Shown: piece by piece, positions 24,098 to 31,562 of the stretch
How the letters are laid out: each line of letters starts with the position of its first letter
Numbering within the stretch: position 1 is the first letter of the stretch
DNA from: Spirochaetota bacterium
GTDB taxonomy: Bacteria; Spirochaetota; Spirochaetia; B11-G9
Length of the DNA stretch: 47,569 nucleotides
Assembly (NCBI GenBank): GCA_024280415.1
Contig: JAJRQE010000160.1
Location: forward strand, 1-47,569
Direction of reading: 5' to 3'
Notes under the pieces: generated by a model
What the model saw: only the letters and a program-made list of their open reading frames with translations
The model's database searches: none
Told to the model about the DNA's origin: nothing
Position numbers and translations under genes: made by a program

Positions 24098-25366
24098 TCA
24101 ATAACTATAGGTAAAAACACCACTGACTGTATGACGTACTGGCATAGCTGTAACCTCATTAAAATCATTGTTACTTAAATCAAACATACCTGTATAAGCT
24201 AATTTTACAACAAAATTACCTGAAAAGGCGTAATTTATTGACGGCATAACAATCAAGGCTTTGGAGTCAGGTGAATAGAGAACCGACAGATTAATATCAG
24301 TATTGATATCATAAAAAGGCTGCATAAGATTTATAAGAACGTAATGCTCAGCAAAGTAGCCGGGAGAGTACATACTTACCAGATTATAGGTCGGAAAAGA
24401 TAGAGCTGTTTGGAAATCGGCCCGCTCAGACTTGTCAAACCCTTCACCATTGTAAAAGTACTCAATTACAGCATACAGTTCTGTTTCAAATGTGTACTCC
24501 AATCCCGCAAGGCCGGAAAAAAGCCAATTTGTATCCCTTACAAGGCCATCAGGCAAGTAGTTACGGCTCCCCTTTCTAAACGAAGCTTCACCATAGACAC
24601 CAATTCCAAAGAAGTCCAGCATAAGTGCTGCTCCGGCAGATGGGGTATATGGATCGCTTCCCTCAGTATTGTCATAATCCCAGAACCCTGCAAGTTTTAG
24701 TTCCATACCCGGAAGGTAAAAAGTTGCTTCACCCCCTGCCTTTATCTCCTCATAATCCAGGCCCGGTGTCAAAAAGGTATCCGGCAAAATTCCATACAGT
24801 TTAAGGGATGTTATGTCTCCCGGATACATTCTGAATACCAATCCATCAACTCCCCGCAAATCTGCATTCGGATCTGCAGGGTTCTTCAGTGGATTGGCAA
24901 AATCGATTGGATTCCAGCCATAACCATAGCCGGTTACCATACTCTGACGCCCTATTTCCATGGAGATATTATCTGTTAGATAGACATTTACAGAGAGCCG
25001 CATAAGGTCAAAAGTATAAATGCTATCACCAAAGGCTGATATTAATTCATAAGCGGAACCAGTCTGGATCGAATCCCCATAGGACGCCGCCAGTAACCCC
25101 TGACCGATGGGATATTCTTTCATTAAAAACCATGCTGAAAAAGTACTACTCTCATCTCCCGCATCCAGTTTTGCAATAAGAGACGGAATCATTACAAAAT
25201 CCTGAATACCAAGTAAATTCCCCGGATTCAGCAAACTGTCATAACTGTCCGATTCCGGAATATTGGCTAAGAGAGTTATATCTGCAGAGCCCGAAAAATC
25301 TGCCTGAGAATAAACAGAAACCGACATTACTGCCAGAAGGGAGATTATGATAATTATTTTTTTCAT
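24098..25366 (-). CDS. Outer-membrane beta-barrel-like protein of an RND export unit
   Basis: The 422-residue protein has a signal peptide (MKKIIIIISLLAVMSVSVYS, cut after VYS or nearby). The mature part is rich in alternating polar/aromatic strands with Gly-Asn turns (GYGYGWNPIDFANPL, GIGVYGEASFRKGSRNY) and ends in an aromatic residue (GVFTYSY), all signs of a porin-type barrel. No named family is recognised. The ATG at 25366 is used because GGTGG lies five bases before it. It is the third gene after the RND exporter and the LolA-like protein, so it may receive or export their cargo. Confidence 0.7.
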   Translation of the reverse strand: MKKIIIIISLLAVMSVSVYSQADFSGSADITLLANIPESDSYDSLLNPGNLLGIQDFVMIPSLIAKLDAGDESSTFSAWFLMKEYPIGQGLLAASYGDSIQTGSAYELISAFGDSIYTFDLMRLSVNVYLTDNISMEIGRQSMVTGYGYGWNPIDFANPLKNPADPNADLRGVDGLVFRMYPGDITSLKLYGILPDTFLTPGLDYEEIKAGGEATFYLPGMELKLAGFWDYDNTEGSDPYTPSAGAALMLDFFGIGVYGEASFRKGSRNYLPDGLVRDTNWLFSGLAGLEYTFETELYAVIEYFYNGEGFDKSERADFQTALSFPTYNLVSMYSPGYFAEHYVLINLMQPFYDINTDINLSVLYSPDSKALIVMPSINYAFSGNFVVKLAYTGMFDLSNNDFNEVTAMPVRHTVSGVFTYSY

Positions 25367-25375
25367 ATTTGCCAC

Positions 25376-26134
25376 CTACCTTATGCTTTCAAGATAACCG
25401 GTTGTAAACATCCTGTCCTTAACCTTACTGCTGTCTATCTCAAAAATATCAACTATAACTTCTGTTACAGAAGGTTTGGTATGACTTTCCATAATATAAC
25501 GAAAAGGATAGTCCGTGCCGTTAACCGTTTTATAATCATAAAAAGTCATACTCTTAATGTTTGCATTGTTCTCAAAATATTCAATCTTTAGATACCTGTA
25601 ATTATCTTTGGTAATATAGACTACCATTTTTTCATAGGGTGCATCGGAAGCATTGGCAATCAGCTCTATTTCATAACAACGTTCTCCCTCAACAGTGTTT
25701 TCTCCTGTCAGCTGTGGAGTATATTTTTCAGAAAGCCCCTGCCCTCCGTCCCCCATATCTGCATAGGAAAAATCACTTCCTCCTGCAGAATTCTTCTTTG
25801 CAGAGCTGCTCAGTTTCCTTGTCCTTCCTGTAGAACCAAATCTTACCCACAGGTCATCCTCAATCATAAGATTGGCAGTTCCTTTCATTCGTCTAGGGGC
25901 AGTATAAACGGATAGCGAATATGTCTTTCCAGCCTTCTCCATAGTATAGCTCTCAATTTTCTGTACAGCCTGGGCTTCCCCGGATTTGTAAACTGTCATA
26001 CTGCTGGTACTGTAGACCCTGTCTCCCTGAAAAGCTTCATCTGCCCTATCCACAATTTCCTGAGCTGTCTGTGCGGTCAGCGATCCAATGGTTATAGCTG
26101 ACACCAATAATGCACTAATAAATGTTTTTTTCAT
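25376..26134 (-). CDS. LolA-like periplasmic protein (outer-membrane lipoprotein-sorting family)
   Basis: The 252-residue protein has a signal peptide (MKKTFISALLVSAITIGSLTA). The mature protein resembles the LolA-like family often encoded with MMPL/RND exporters: AQEIVDRADEAFQGDRVYSTSSMTV, RRMKGTANLMIEDDLWVRF, RKLSSSAKKNSAGGSDFSYADM and a C-terminal YLKIEYFENNANIKSMTFYDY. It probably carries a lipid-like cargo across the periplasm. It is followed directly by the barrel protein. Confidence 0.8.
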   Translation of the reverse strand: MKKTFISALLVSAITIGSLTAQTAQEIVDRADEAFQGDRVYSTSSMTVYKSGEAQAVQKIESYTMEKAGKTYSLSVYTAPRRMKGTANLMIEDDLWVRFGSTGRTRKLSSSAKKNSAGGSDFSYADMGDGGQGLSEKYTPQLTGENTVEGERCYEIELIANASDAPYEKMVVYITKDNYRYLKIEYFENNANIKSMTFYDYKTVNGTDYPFRYIMESHTKPSVTEVIVDIFEIDSSKVKDRMFTTGYLESIR

Positions 26135-26176
26135 TTTGTCCTCCTAAATGATAAAAATGAAAAATAGTTCACCTCT

Positions 26177-28957
26177 CTATGTTGTTTCATTGTCATTTTT
26201 ATCATTCCTCCATGGCTTGATATTCCAGCCGAGTTTTTCAGTTACTATTATAAGCACTGCAGGATGAAACAGCACTGAATTAAGAAAAGCTATAGCCATT
26301 GCAAGAGAAAGAACAATACCGGTACTTCTCATTGCCCGCATAATAGAAGGTATAAAAGAGGCAAATCCAAATACTGTAGTAAGGGTTGTCATAAGAAGAG
26401 CTGTACCGGTCATGGCAATTACAACATTCATCCTGCCCTTTCCTTCCCGTAAATACCTGTGATTTATGTGAACTGCATCATCAATCCCTATACCTATTAA
26501 AAGAGGTACTACAATAATATTTATAAAATCAAATTTTATTCCTGTTACTGCCATTATTCCAAATAGAGTTATAAATGAACCAAGAAGGGGAAGCATAGTA
26601 ATAATTGCCAGTTTAATGTTCCTGAAATCTGCAACCAGAATAAGAAACACTACAATTACTGCAAATAATGAAGCCCTTCTACCGTCTGCCTGAGCCATTA
26701 AGTTCATCTGGTCACCAACAAGAATCATACCAGTTCCCTTGTCTGTCACAGATTCCATCTGATCTGTAAAAATATCCCTGTAAGCCCCCTCCCAGGGATT
26801 TCGAGTAGGGCTGACGGAGATTAAATACGATTCCCCGTCTCTGGAAATAAGGGAGTCACGTATATTTGAAGGAAGCATATCAAGACTTATTTTTCCAGTG
26901 GAAGCCATAGTTCTTATTTTCTGATTCATCTTATAAAAAACAGAACTTTGCAGAGCTTTCAGAGCAGGGGAAGCTCCAATCGATCTATTATCTTCCAACA
27001 TAGAATAGAGTCTGTCAAAACTTGTTTCTTCTGTTTTTACTCCGTCCTCATCTATACCTGTCATATTTCCGAGAGTATTTACCAGTCGATCCATATTTCC
27101 CATATAGGCCATATCTCCCATCTCAATCAGATTCATCTCCAGCCTATAGAGTTCTTTCAGAAGACTATCAGTATTAACTTCAGCCATGGATTCAGTACTA
27201 TCAAGGTCAGTAATGAACTGCCTTAGAAAACTACTCCTCTCTTTGTACTCTGTATCACTTATATAAAAGTCAGCAAGCGATTCCACAGATTTAACAGAAG
27301 AAAGTTTATCGATTTTATCGGTCAGATCTCTAACCTCTTTTAAGTCGGATGAAATAATAAGAAGACCATCAGGTGCCATGCCGAATTCCTTTATCATCTC
27401 ATCATTGAGATGTACCGATTCAAGCCCTTTAGCTTCCATCTCCAGGAGGTTATCCTGAATTCCAACATCTCCTGCTTTTAACGAAAAAGAAATAATTATA
27501 AGAGACATTACTACAGCAACTGCAACTGGTGCCTTGACAAGAAGTTTTCCAATACCTGCTGCTGCATCAGATTTAATTCTTACTTTTGTGAAAATCCGAT
27601 TGCCTGTTTTACCTTTTTTTACTAAACGCTGTTCCCTGTAGGCAAGAAGAGGAGGAATCATTAGAAACATTACGATAAGTTCACTTAATATTCCCAAACC
27701 AGCGACAAATCCAAGTTCTTTTATCAGATTATTTTGTGCTATTGTAAGGGTAAAAAAAGCTGCTGCAGTAGTAAATGCACCTGTAATAATACCGGAACCG
27801 CTTTTTATAAGAGAGCGCTCAATGGCAGTTTTAAAATCTGAACCTCCGTCCCTCTCCTGAATATATCCGGAAAGCAGGTGTATGGCATCATCAATCCCCA
27901 TCCCGAGTAATGCTACAATATACATTGCAGTCATAATATTCAGTCTGTGAATAATTAAACCGCTTAATCCAAGAGTCCATAATATACCTGTTATCAGTGG
28001 TATTCCCGATATTAGAGGAACAGAGAACATCCTGAACATAAGAACAAGAAGTCCAAGAATAAGAATAAGAGCCAGGATTGATGAAACAACAAGACCCTTA
28101 CTGGATGTAACTATTTCATCTCTCCCAACTGTTGTAATACCCGTCAGACCAGCCTTAATCCCTCTTTCAGAAGCTATTTTTTTTGCACCTGCTTCTATTG
28201 TATCAACACCAGGCTGTAACATGGATATATCATTCATTGTAAAGGTCGGCTGGACAATCATAAGCCCCATTCTGTTATCATTACTCATAATGTAAGGATC
28301 TCCGAATAAATAGGATTCCAATACTTCATCCAGTCTGGAATCCGATATATTCTGTCCTTCTGCTGCATATTCAATCAATTCCAGCAGATCTCCTAATCCT
28401 TTAAACCGGGTAACAGCGTCCGATTCTTCCTCTGCAAGCTTATCGCTGTTTCCGGAATATTCAGCTTCAAAATCATCATTAATATGCTCCAGAAGGGGAA
28501 CAAGATTCAAGTTGCTGTATGAACGTTTTAATCTTTCAAGATCATTCATTTTTGTCAGCATCAAACCATGTTTTTTAAATAAGCTCATATCAACCTTACC
28601 AATTACACTGGCAATATAGGGTTTATAAATATCTTTTGAATATTCTAAAGTTATTGCATCAATTGTGTCCCTGACAGTTTGCTCCGCTTTAGCGGGGTCT
28701 TCTATAGATCTTCCATCGATTACGACCAGGATACCCGAAGCATAGGAAAAATTTTCAACAATACTTTTTAAATCCCTTACCTGGTTCGATCTGTCAGGTA
28801 GCATTGAGTAAAAAGTCATCTCCATTTTTAATCTTACCATTCCAAATCCCAGTAATACTGTTATTACTGAGGCAATTATGAGCGCTTTACCCCAGTTATC
28901 TACCGACCATTCCCCCCACTTTCCTAATAGTCTCTCTCTTCTATTGTACTCCGGCAT
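26177..28957 (-). CDS. RND-superfamily (MMPL/HAE3-like) exporter
   Basis: The protein is ~926 residues with twelve membrane segments in two halves, each with a large periplasmic loop. The TM4-type motifs GMGIDDAIHLLSGY (about residue 354) and GIGIDDAVHINHRY (about 830) carry the Asp pair of the proton relay in the hopanoid/lipid-exporting HAE3 group. The start is ATG 28957, five bases after GGAGG (28963-28967); the ATG three bases earlier and the TTG further up are too close. With the LolA-like and barrel proteins it forms a three-gene export unit, probably for lipids, under the TetR regulator upstream. Confidence 0.9.
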   Translation of the reverse strand: MPEYNRRERLLGKWGEWSVDNWGKALIIASVITVLLGFGMVRLKMEMTFYSMLPDRSNQVRDLKSIVENFSYASGILVVIDGRSIEDPAKAEQTVRDTIDAITLEYSKDIYKPYIASVIGKVDMSLFKKHGLMLTKMNDLERLKRSYSNLNLVPLLEHINDDFEAEYSGNSDKLAEEESDAVTRFKGLGDLLELIEYAAEGQNISDSRLDEVLESYLFGDPYIMSNDNRMGLMIVQPTFTMNDISMLQPGVDTIEAGAKKIASERGIKAGLTGITTVGRDEIVTSSKGLVVSSILALILILGLLVLMFRMFSVPLISGIPLITGILWTLGLSGLIIHRLNIMTAMYIVALLGMGIDDAIHLLSGYIQERDGGSDFKTAIERSLIKSGSGIITGAFTTAAAFFTLTIAQNNLIKELGFVAGLGILSELIVMFLMIPPLLAYREQRLVKKGKTGNRIFTKVRIKSDAAAGIGKLLVKAPVAVAVVMSLIIISFSLKAGDVGIQDNLLEMEAKGLESVHLNDEMIKEFGMAPDGLLIISSDLKEVRDLTDKIDKLSSVKSVESLADFYISDTEYKERSSFLRQFITDLDSTESMAEVNTDSLLKELYRLEMNLIEMGDMAYMGNMDRLVNTLGNMTGIDEDGVKTEETSFDRLYSMLEDNRSIGASPALKALQSSVFYKMNQKIRTMASTGKISLDMLPSNIRDSLISRDGESYLISVSPTRNPWEGAYRDIFTDQMESVTDKGTGMILVGDQMNLMAQADGRRASLFAVIVVFLILVADFRNIKLAIITMLPLLGSFITLFGIMAVTGIKFDFINIIVVPLLIGIGIDDAVHINHRYLREGKGRMNVVIAMTGTALLMTTLTTVFGFASFIPSIMRAMRSTGIVLSLAMAIAFLNSVLFHPAVLIIVTEKLGWNIKPWRNDKNDNETT

Positions 28958-28971
28958 CATATCCTCCAATA

Positions 28972-28996
28972 AAACCTACCTACTGTAGGTAGGTTT
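28972..28996. promoter_or_regulatory. TetR operator in front of the RND gene
   Basis: A perfect palindrome: AAACCTACCTAC (28972-28983), one base, then its reverse complement to 28996. It lies 15 bases before the RND start and 15 bases after the TetR stop. The core AAACCTAC/GTAGGTTT is the same as at 29629-29645. Confidence 0.8.
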
Positions 28997-29010
28997 GTAA
29001 TCTAAAAAAA

Positions 29011-29612
29011 TTAATTGTTCCTAATCATCTTAAGTACATTCTCTGCCATTCTGCTGCCTATTACCTTTAGATCAAAATCATTGTTCAGACCCGCAATCAG
29101 CATTGCACCCTCCATCATTGATCCCAGCTCAAAAGCCAGAGCACTGCAGTCCAGATCTGGATTCAACTCTCCCCTTTTCTGGAATTTCAGCAGTGCTTTT
29201 TCTGATTCAGCAAGAATAGAACCATAAATTCTACCTACACTCTCTTTTATGTCGGGGAATTTTTTATTCCCACAAACATAAGATAGGCATAGTTAAAATA
29301 ATCGTTCAGAAGATCGATTTGGAACATCGAAGCAAGAGCATCAAATAACTCCTCAAAGGAAAACAGACCATAGATAAGTTCCTCCATGGTTATATCATCA
29401 GATACCATTGCCATACTGATATTTTCCAGAGCCGAAAACATAAAAACCATACACTCATGAAAAAGATCATCCTTACTTTCAAAGTAGTGATATATCCCAC
29501 CCTTGGTAATACCTATTGACTGAGCAATTTTATTGAGGGAAGCACCTTCATAATCGTTCTCTGTAAAGTACTGCAGTGCTTTTAAGATTATCTTCTCTTT
29601 TGTTTCTTTCAT
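29011..29612 (-). pseudogene. TetR-family regulator, interrupted by one frameshift
   Basis: The ATG at 29612 has GGAG four bases upstream. The N-terminal domain is a clear TetR helix-turn-helix: KEKIILKALQYFTENDYEGASLNKIAQSIGITKGGIYHYFESKDDLFHECM. The frame ends early in ...YAYLMFVGIKNSPT (stop at 29247), but the next frame continues with KKFPDIKESVGRIYGSILAE and ends ...RMAENVLKMIRNN at 29011. One extra A in a six-A run (29260-29265 on the plus strand as T) restores a ~200-residue protein of usual TetR length. It is the likely controller of the RND unit through two shared palindromes. Confidence 0.8.
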
Positions 29613-29628
29613 TCTGCTCCTTAATAAC

Positions 29629-29645
29629 AAACCTACGGTAGGTTT
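29629..29645. promoter_or_regulatory. TetR operator in front of the tetR-like gene
   Basis: AAACCTAC (29629-29636), one base, GTAGGTTT (29638-29645), a perfect dyad between the promoter and the ATG at 29612. It shares its half-site with 28972-28996. Confidence 0.8.
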
Positions 29646-29652
29646 CTTAATA

Positions 29653-29681
29653 AAAGTATCACTTGAAAATAGAAATGTCAA
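29653..29681 (-). promoter_or_regulatory. Promoter of the tetR-like gene
   Basis: Minus strand: -35 TTGACA (29681-29676), 17-base spacer, -10 TACTTT (29658-29653) with an upstream TG (extended -10). The operator at 29629-29645 lies just downstream of the predicted start point. Confidence 0.6.
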
Positions 29682-29689
29682 TACAGTTG

Positions 29690-30085
29690 GAGCCTTTTGC
29701 GCTGTCTCACATTTGGAACTTTAATAGAAGCTCTACTCAATAGACTCGCACATGCTTTTTATCTGTCAACTGGAAAAACAGAAGTCTGGAAAAATCATGC
29801 AATTTCCAGAAGTTCTACACTTCTGAATGAAAACTGCTCAGATCTGGTAATAATTAAAAATATTTATTTCCGATGTGTTTTTCAATTAGGTTTTTATAGT
29901 AACTATTGCAAATTATTTTAGAGCAAATTAATCGTAAAATGTTACTCCATGTGGTATACATCGGTTTTGCTGCTGTTTTTATGCTTTGCTCCATCCCGCT
30001 CCCCCTTGAAAAAACTACCCGCATTTATGCAAAGATAGAGGCAGGTACATACCCACCTCTACTTCACCTTGCAGGCTACAGGGAA
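29690..30085. other. Gene-poor stretch between tetR promoter and cytochrome b
   Basis: I see no convincing gene in this ~396-base gap. Two open frames of ~75-80 codons on the plus strand have no ribosome site and no recognisable protein character. There is an 8-base-pair perfect dyad TCTGGAAA/TTTCCAGA (29785-29792 and 29803-29810) and a weak dyad around 30040-30065 that could be the cytochrome terminator. It may be decayed sequence. Confidence 0.4.
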
Positions 30086-31096
30086 TTACATTGCAAGATG
30101 TTCAACCGGGGGGCTAACACCCACATATATTATGAGAAAGATAAAGACTGCTGATAGGAATATGTATCCCCATACAATAACCTTCCTGGCTGTTGAATTC
30201 AGAGATGGGCTTCTATCGATGTAGGGAATAGCCAGTAGACCTATCAGAAGAACAAGTGGTGCAGCCAGAAGGGCATAGAGACCGATCCAGTCCTCCAGGG
30301 CATAGAGAACAAGAAATAGCCATGGCGGCTTAGTCATCTCTACTCCCCCATAGGGCCCTGGATATAACTCTGCCGGGAATTGGGCTGCCAAAAATCCAAT
30401 AAGAGCATAAATAATAACACTGAATAACAGAACCATCTTCATGTGTTTAAAAAAAGTAGATGTCTGTTTAGAAATCTTGCCCGGTAATTGAGAAAGGCCG
30501 TTAATCTTCATTAAAATAAGATGGGGAAGCAGGAATAATCCAAGAACTATGGGCAGAACCAGTGTGTGTGTGGCATAGATCCGCATAACCGCAAAACTGC
30601 CCCTTAAAAAAGAAGCAAAAAAACTACCGACCAGGGGAATCACTTCAAAAGTTTCGACGGCATGTTCAAAAGCTTCATAACCCTCTTGGTCCCATTTTAA
30701 AATAGTTCCTGTAAAAAAGAATCCAACTGTAATAAATACCAGGATTACACCCAGGATCCAGTTGAGCTTTCTGTTTCCGCGATAGGATCCTGTAAAAATT
30801 ACACGGCTGAGGTGCAGAATCATTATAAAGACAACCGCTTCAGCAGTCCATCTGTGAAATGATCTGAGCCACAGTCCAAAGGGAACAGATCCCAGCTTTA
30901 GAACACTGGTTCTGGCATCGTCAATGGTAGGCATGTAAAAAAAAGCCATAATAATACCGGTTATTATCAGCAGGATAAAACCTGCCAGTACTACACCGCC
31001 TAAAGTGTAGCCAAAACGCTCTCCATGCTTCGGTACAGAATAATTAATATCACTTAATTTCCATGACTTCTCTTCAGGTAAACTTCGTGAACTCAT
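30086..31096 (-). CDS. b6-like cytochrome b membrane protein
   Basis: The 336-residue protein has about 8 membrane helices. Four heme-ligand histidines fit the bc/b6f pattern: His81 and His95 (14 apart, HRWTAEAVVFIMILH) and His177 and His192 (15 apart, THTLVLP...LPH); the 14/15 spacing is that of cytochrome b6. The C-terminal part includes MTKPPWLFLVLYALEDWIG, resembling the region of the PEWY quinone-site motif, but with PPWL. It would pass electrons between quinol and a periplasmic or cytoplasmic acceptor. No Rieske or c-type cytochrome gene is near. It overlaps the upstream small gene by four bases (ATGA). Confidence 0.87.
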   Translation of the reverse strand: MSSRSLPEEKSWKLSDINYSVPKHGERFGYTLGGVVLAGFILLIITGIIMAFFYMPTIDDARTSVLKLGSVPFGLWLRSFHRWTAEAVVFIMILHLSRVIFTGSYRGNRKLNWILGVILVFITVGFFFTGTILKWDQEGYEAFEHAVETFEVIPLVGSFFASFLRGSFAVMRIYATHTLVLPIVLGLFLLPHLILMKINGLSQLPGKISKQTSTFFKHMKMVLLFSVIIYALIGFLAAQFPAELYPGPYGGVEMTKPPWLFLVLYALEDWIGLYALLAAPLVLLIGLLAIPYIDRSPSLNSTARKVIVWGYIFLSAVFIFLIIYVGVSPPVEHLAM

Positions 31097-31410
31097 TCTG
31101 ATTCTCCTCCCCTACCCCTTCCAAGGTATACAATGGCAATACCGGCTATAGATGCTGCCAGGGCAAGAGCTTTAATAATTGTAAAAATTGCAGAGTCAGC
31201 AACTTCCTCGCTGATAATCCTGAAGTCTCTCTCCATATCACTTCCCTGGTCAGATTCGAGTTCCGCATCGTGATCATCAACTGCATCAGCAACTGTTTCA
31301 CTAGTCACTTTATAGGGCTCAACTTTTTTTTCATCTCCATGAGCAAAGACATTTAATGATCCCATGGTCACCAATGCCAAAATTAAAATTAAAGCAGCTA
31401 CACGTTTCAT
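31093..31410 (-). CDS. Small exported/membrane-anchored protein linked to cytochrome b
   Basis: The 105-residue protein has an N-terminal signal sequence (MKRVAALILILALVTMGSLNVFA), a ~50-residue acidic stretch beginning HGDEKK, and a C-terminal membrane helix (FTIIKALALAASIAGIAIVYLG) with an Arg/Gly-rich end. No cofactor motif such as CxxCH is present. Overlap with the cytochrome gene suggests it is a partner or assembly subunit. AGGAGG lies 7 bases before the ATG. Its promoter contains a striking dyad. Confidence 0.7.
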   Translation of the reverse strand: MKRVAALILILALVTMGSLNVFAHGDEKKVEPYKVTSETVADAVDDHDAELESDQGSDMERDFRIISEEVADSAIFTIIKALALAASIAGIAIVYLGRGRGGESE

Positions 31411-31449
31411 AAATTATCCTCCTGAACAATTATCTATCTCCTGCTTAGT

Positions 31450-31479
31450 ATTATACCATACCCCCGTATGGTAAAACAA
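31450..31479 (-). promoter_or_regulatory. Promoter of the cytochrome unit with a C-tract dyad in the spacer
   Basis: Minus strand: -35 TTGTTT (31479-31474), 18-base spacer, perfect -10 TATAAT (31455-31450). The spacer is almost wholly the inverted repeat TACCATAC-GGGG-GTATGGTA (31454-31473), which overlaps the first bases of the -10. The ATAC-G/C-tract-GTAT layout resembles sites of the CsoR/RcnR/FrmR family; MerR activators also use dyads at this place. Confidence 0.65.
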
Positions 31480-31507
31480 GGAAAAAAGGGGACGGAGCAA
31501 TAAATTG

Positions 31508-31531
31508 ATTTTATTGAGGGAAGCACCTTCA
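31508..31531 (-). repeat. 24-base exact copy of part of the tetR-like gene
   Basis: The bases at 31508-31531 are identical to 29527-29550, which encode EGASLNKI of the helix-turn-helix of the TetR-like gene. The flanks differ. On the minus strand this copy stands in the gap after the hydrogenase gene and is not part of a complete gene. Confidence 0.6.
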
Positions 31532-31562
31532 AATCCTAAGAGTAAGACACATCACACAAGTC

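Noticed and set aside
29906-30154. 82-codon plus-strand frame before the cytochrome b gene
   Set aside because: Overlaps the end of cytochrome b, has no ribosome site and no recognisable domain.
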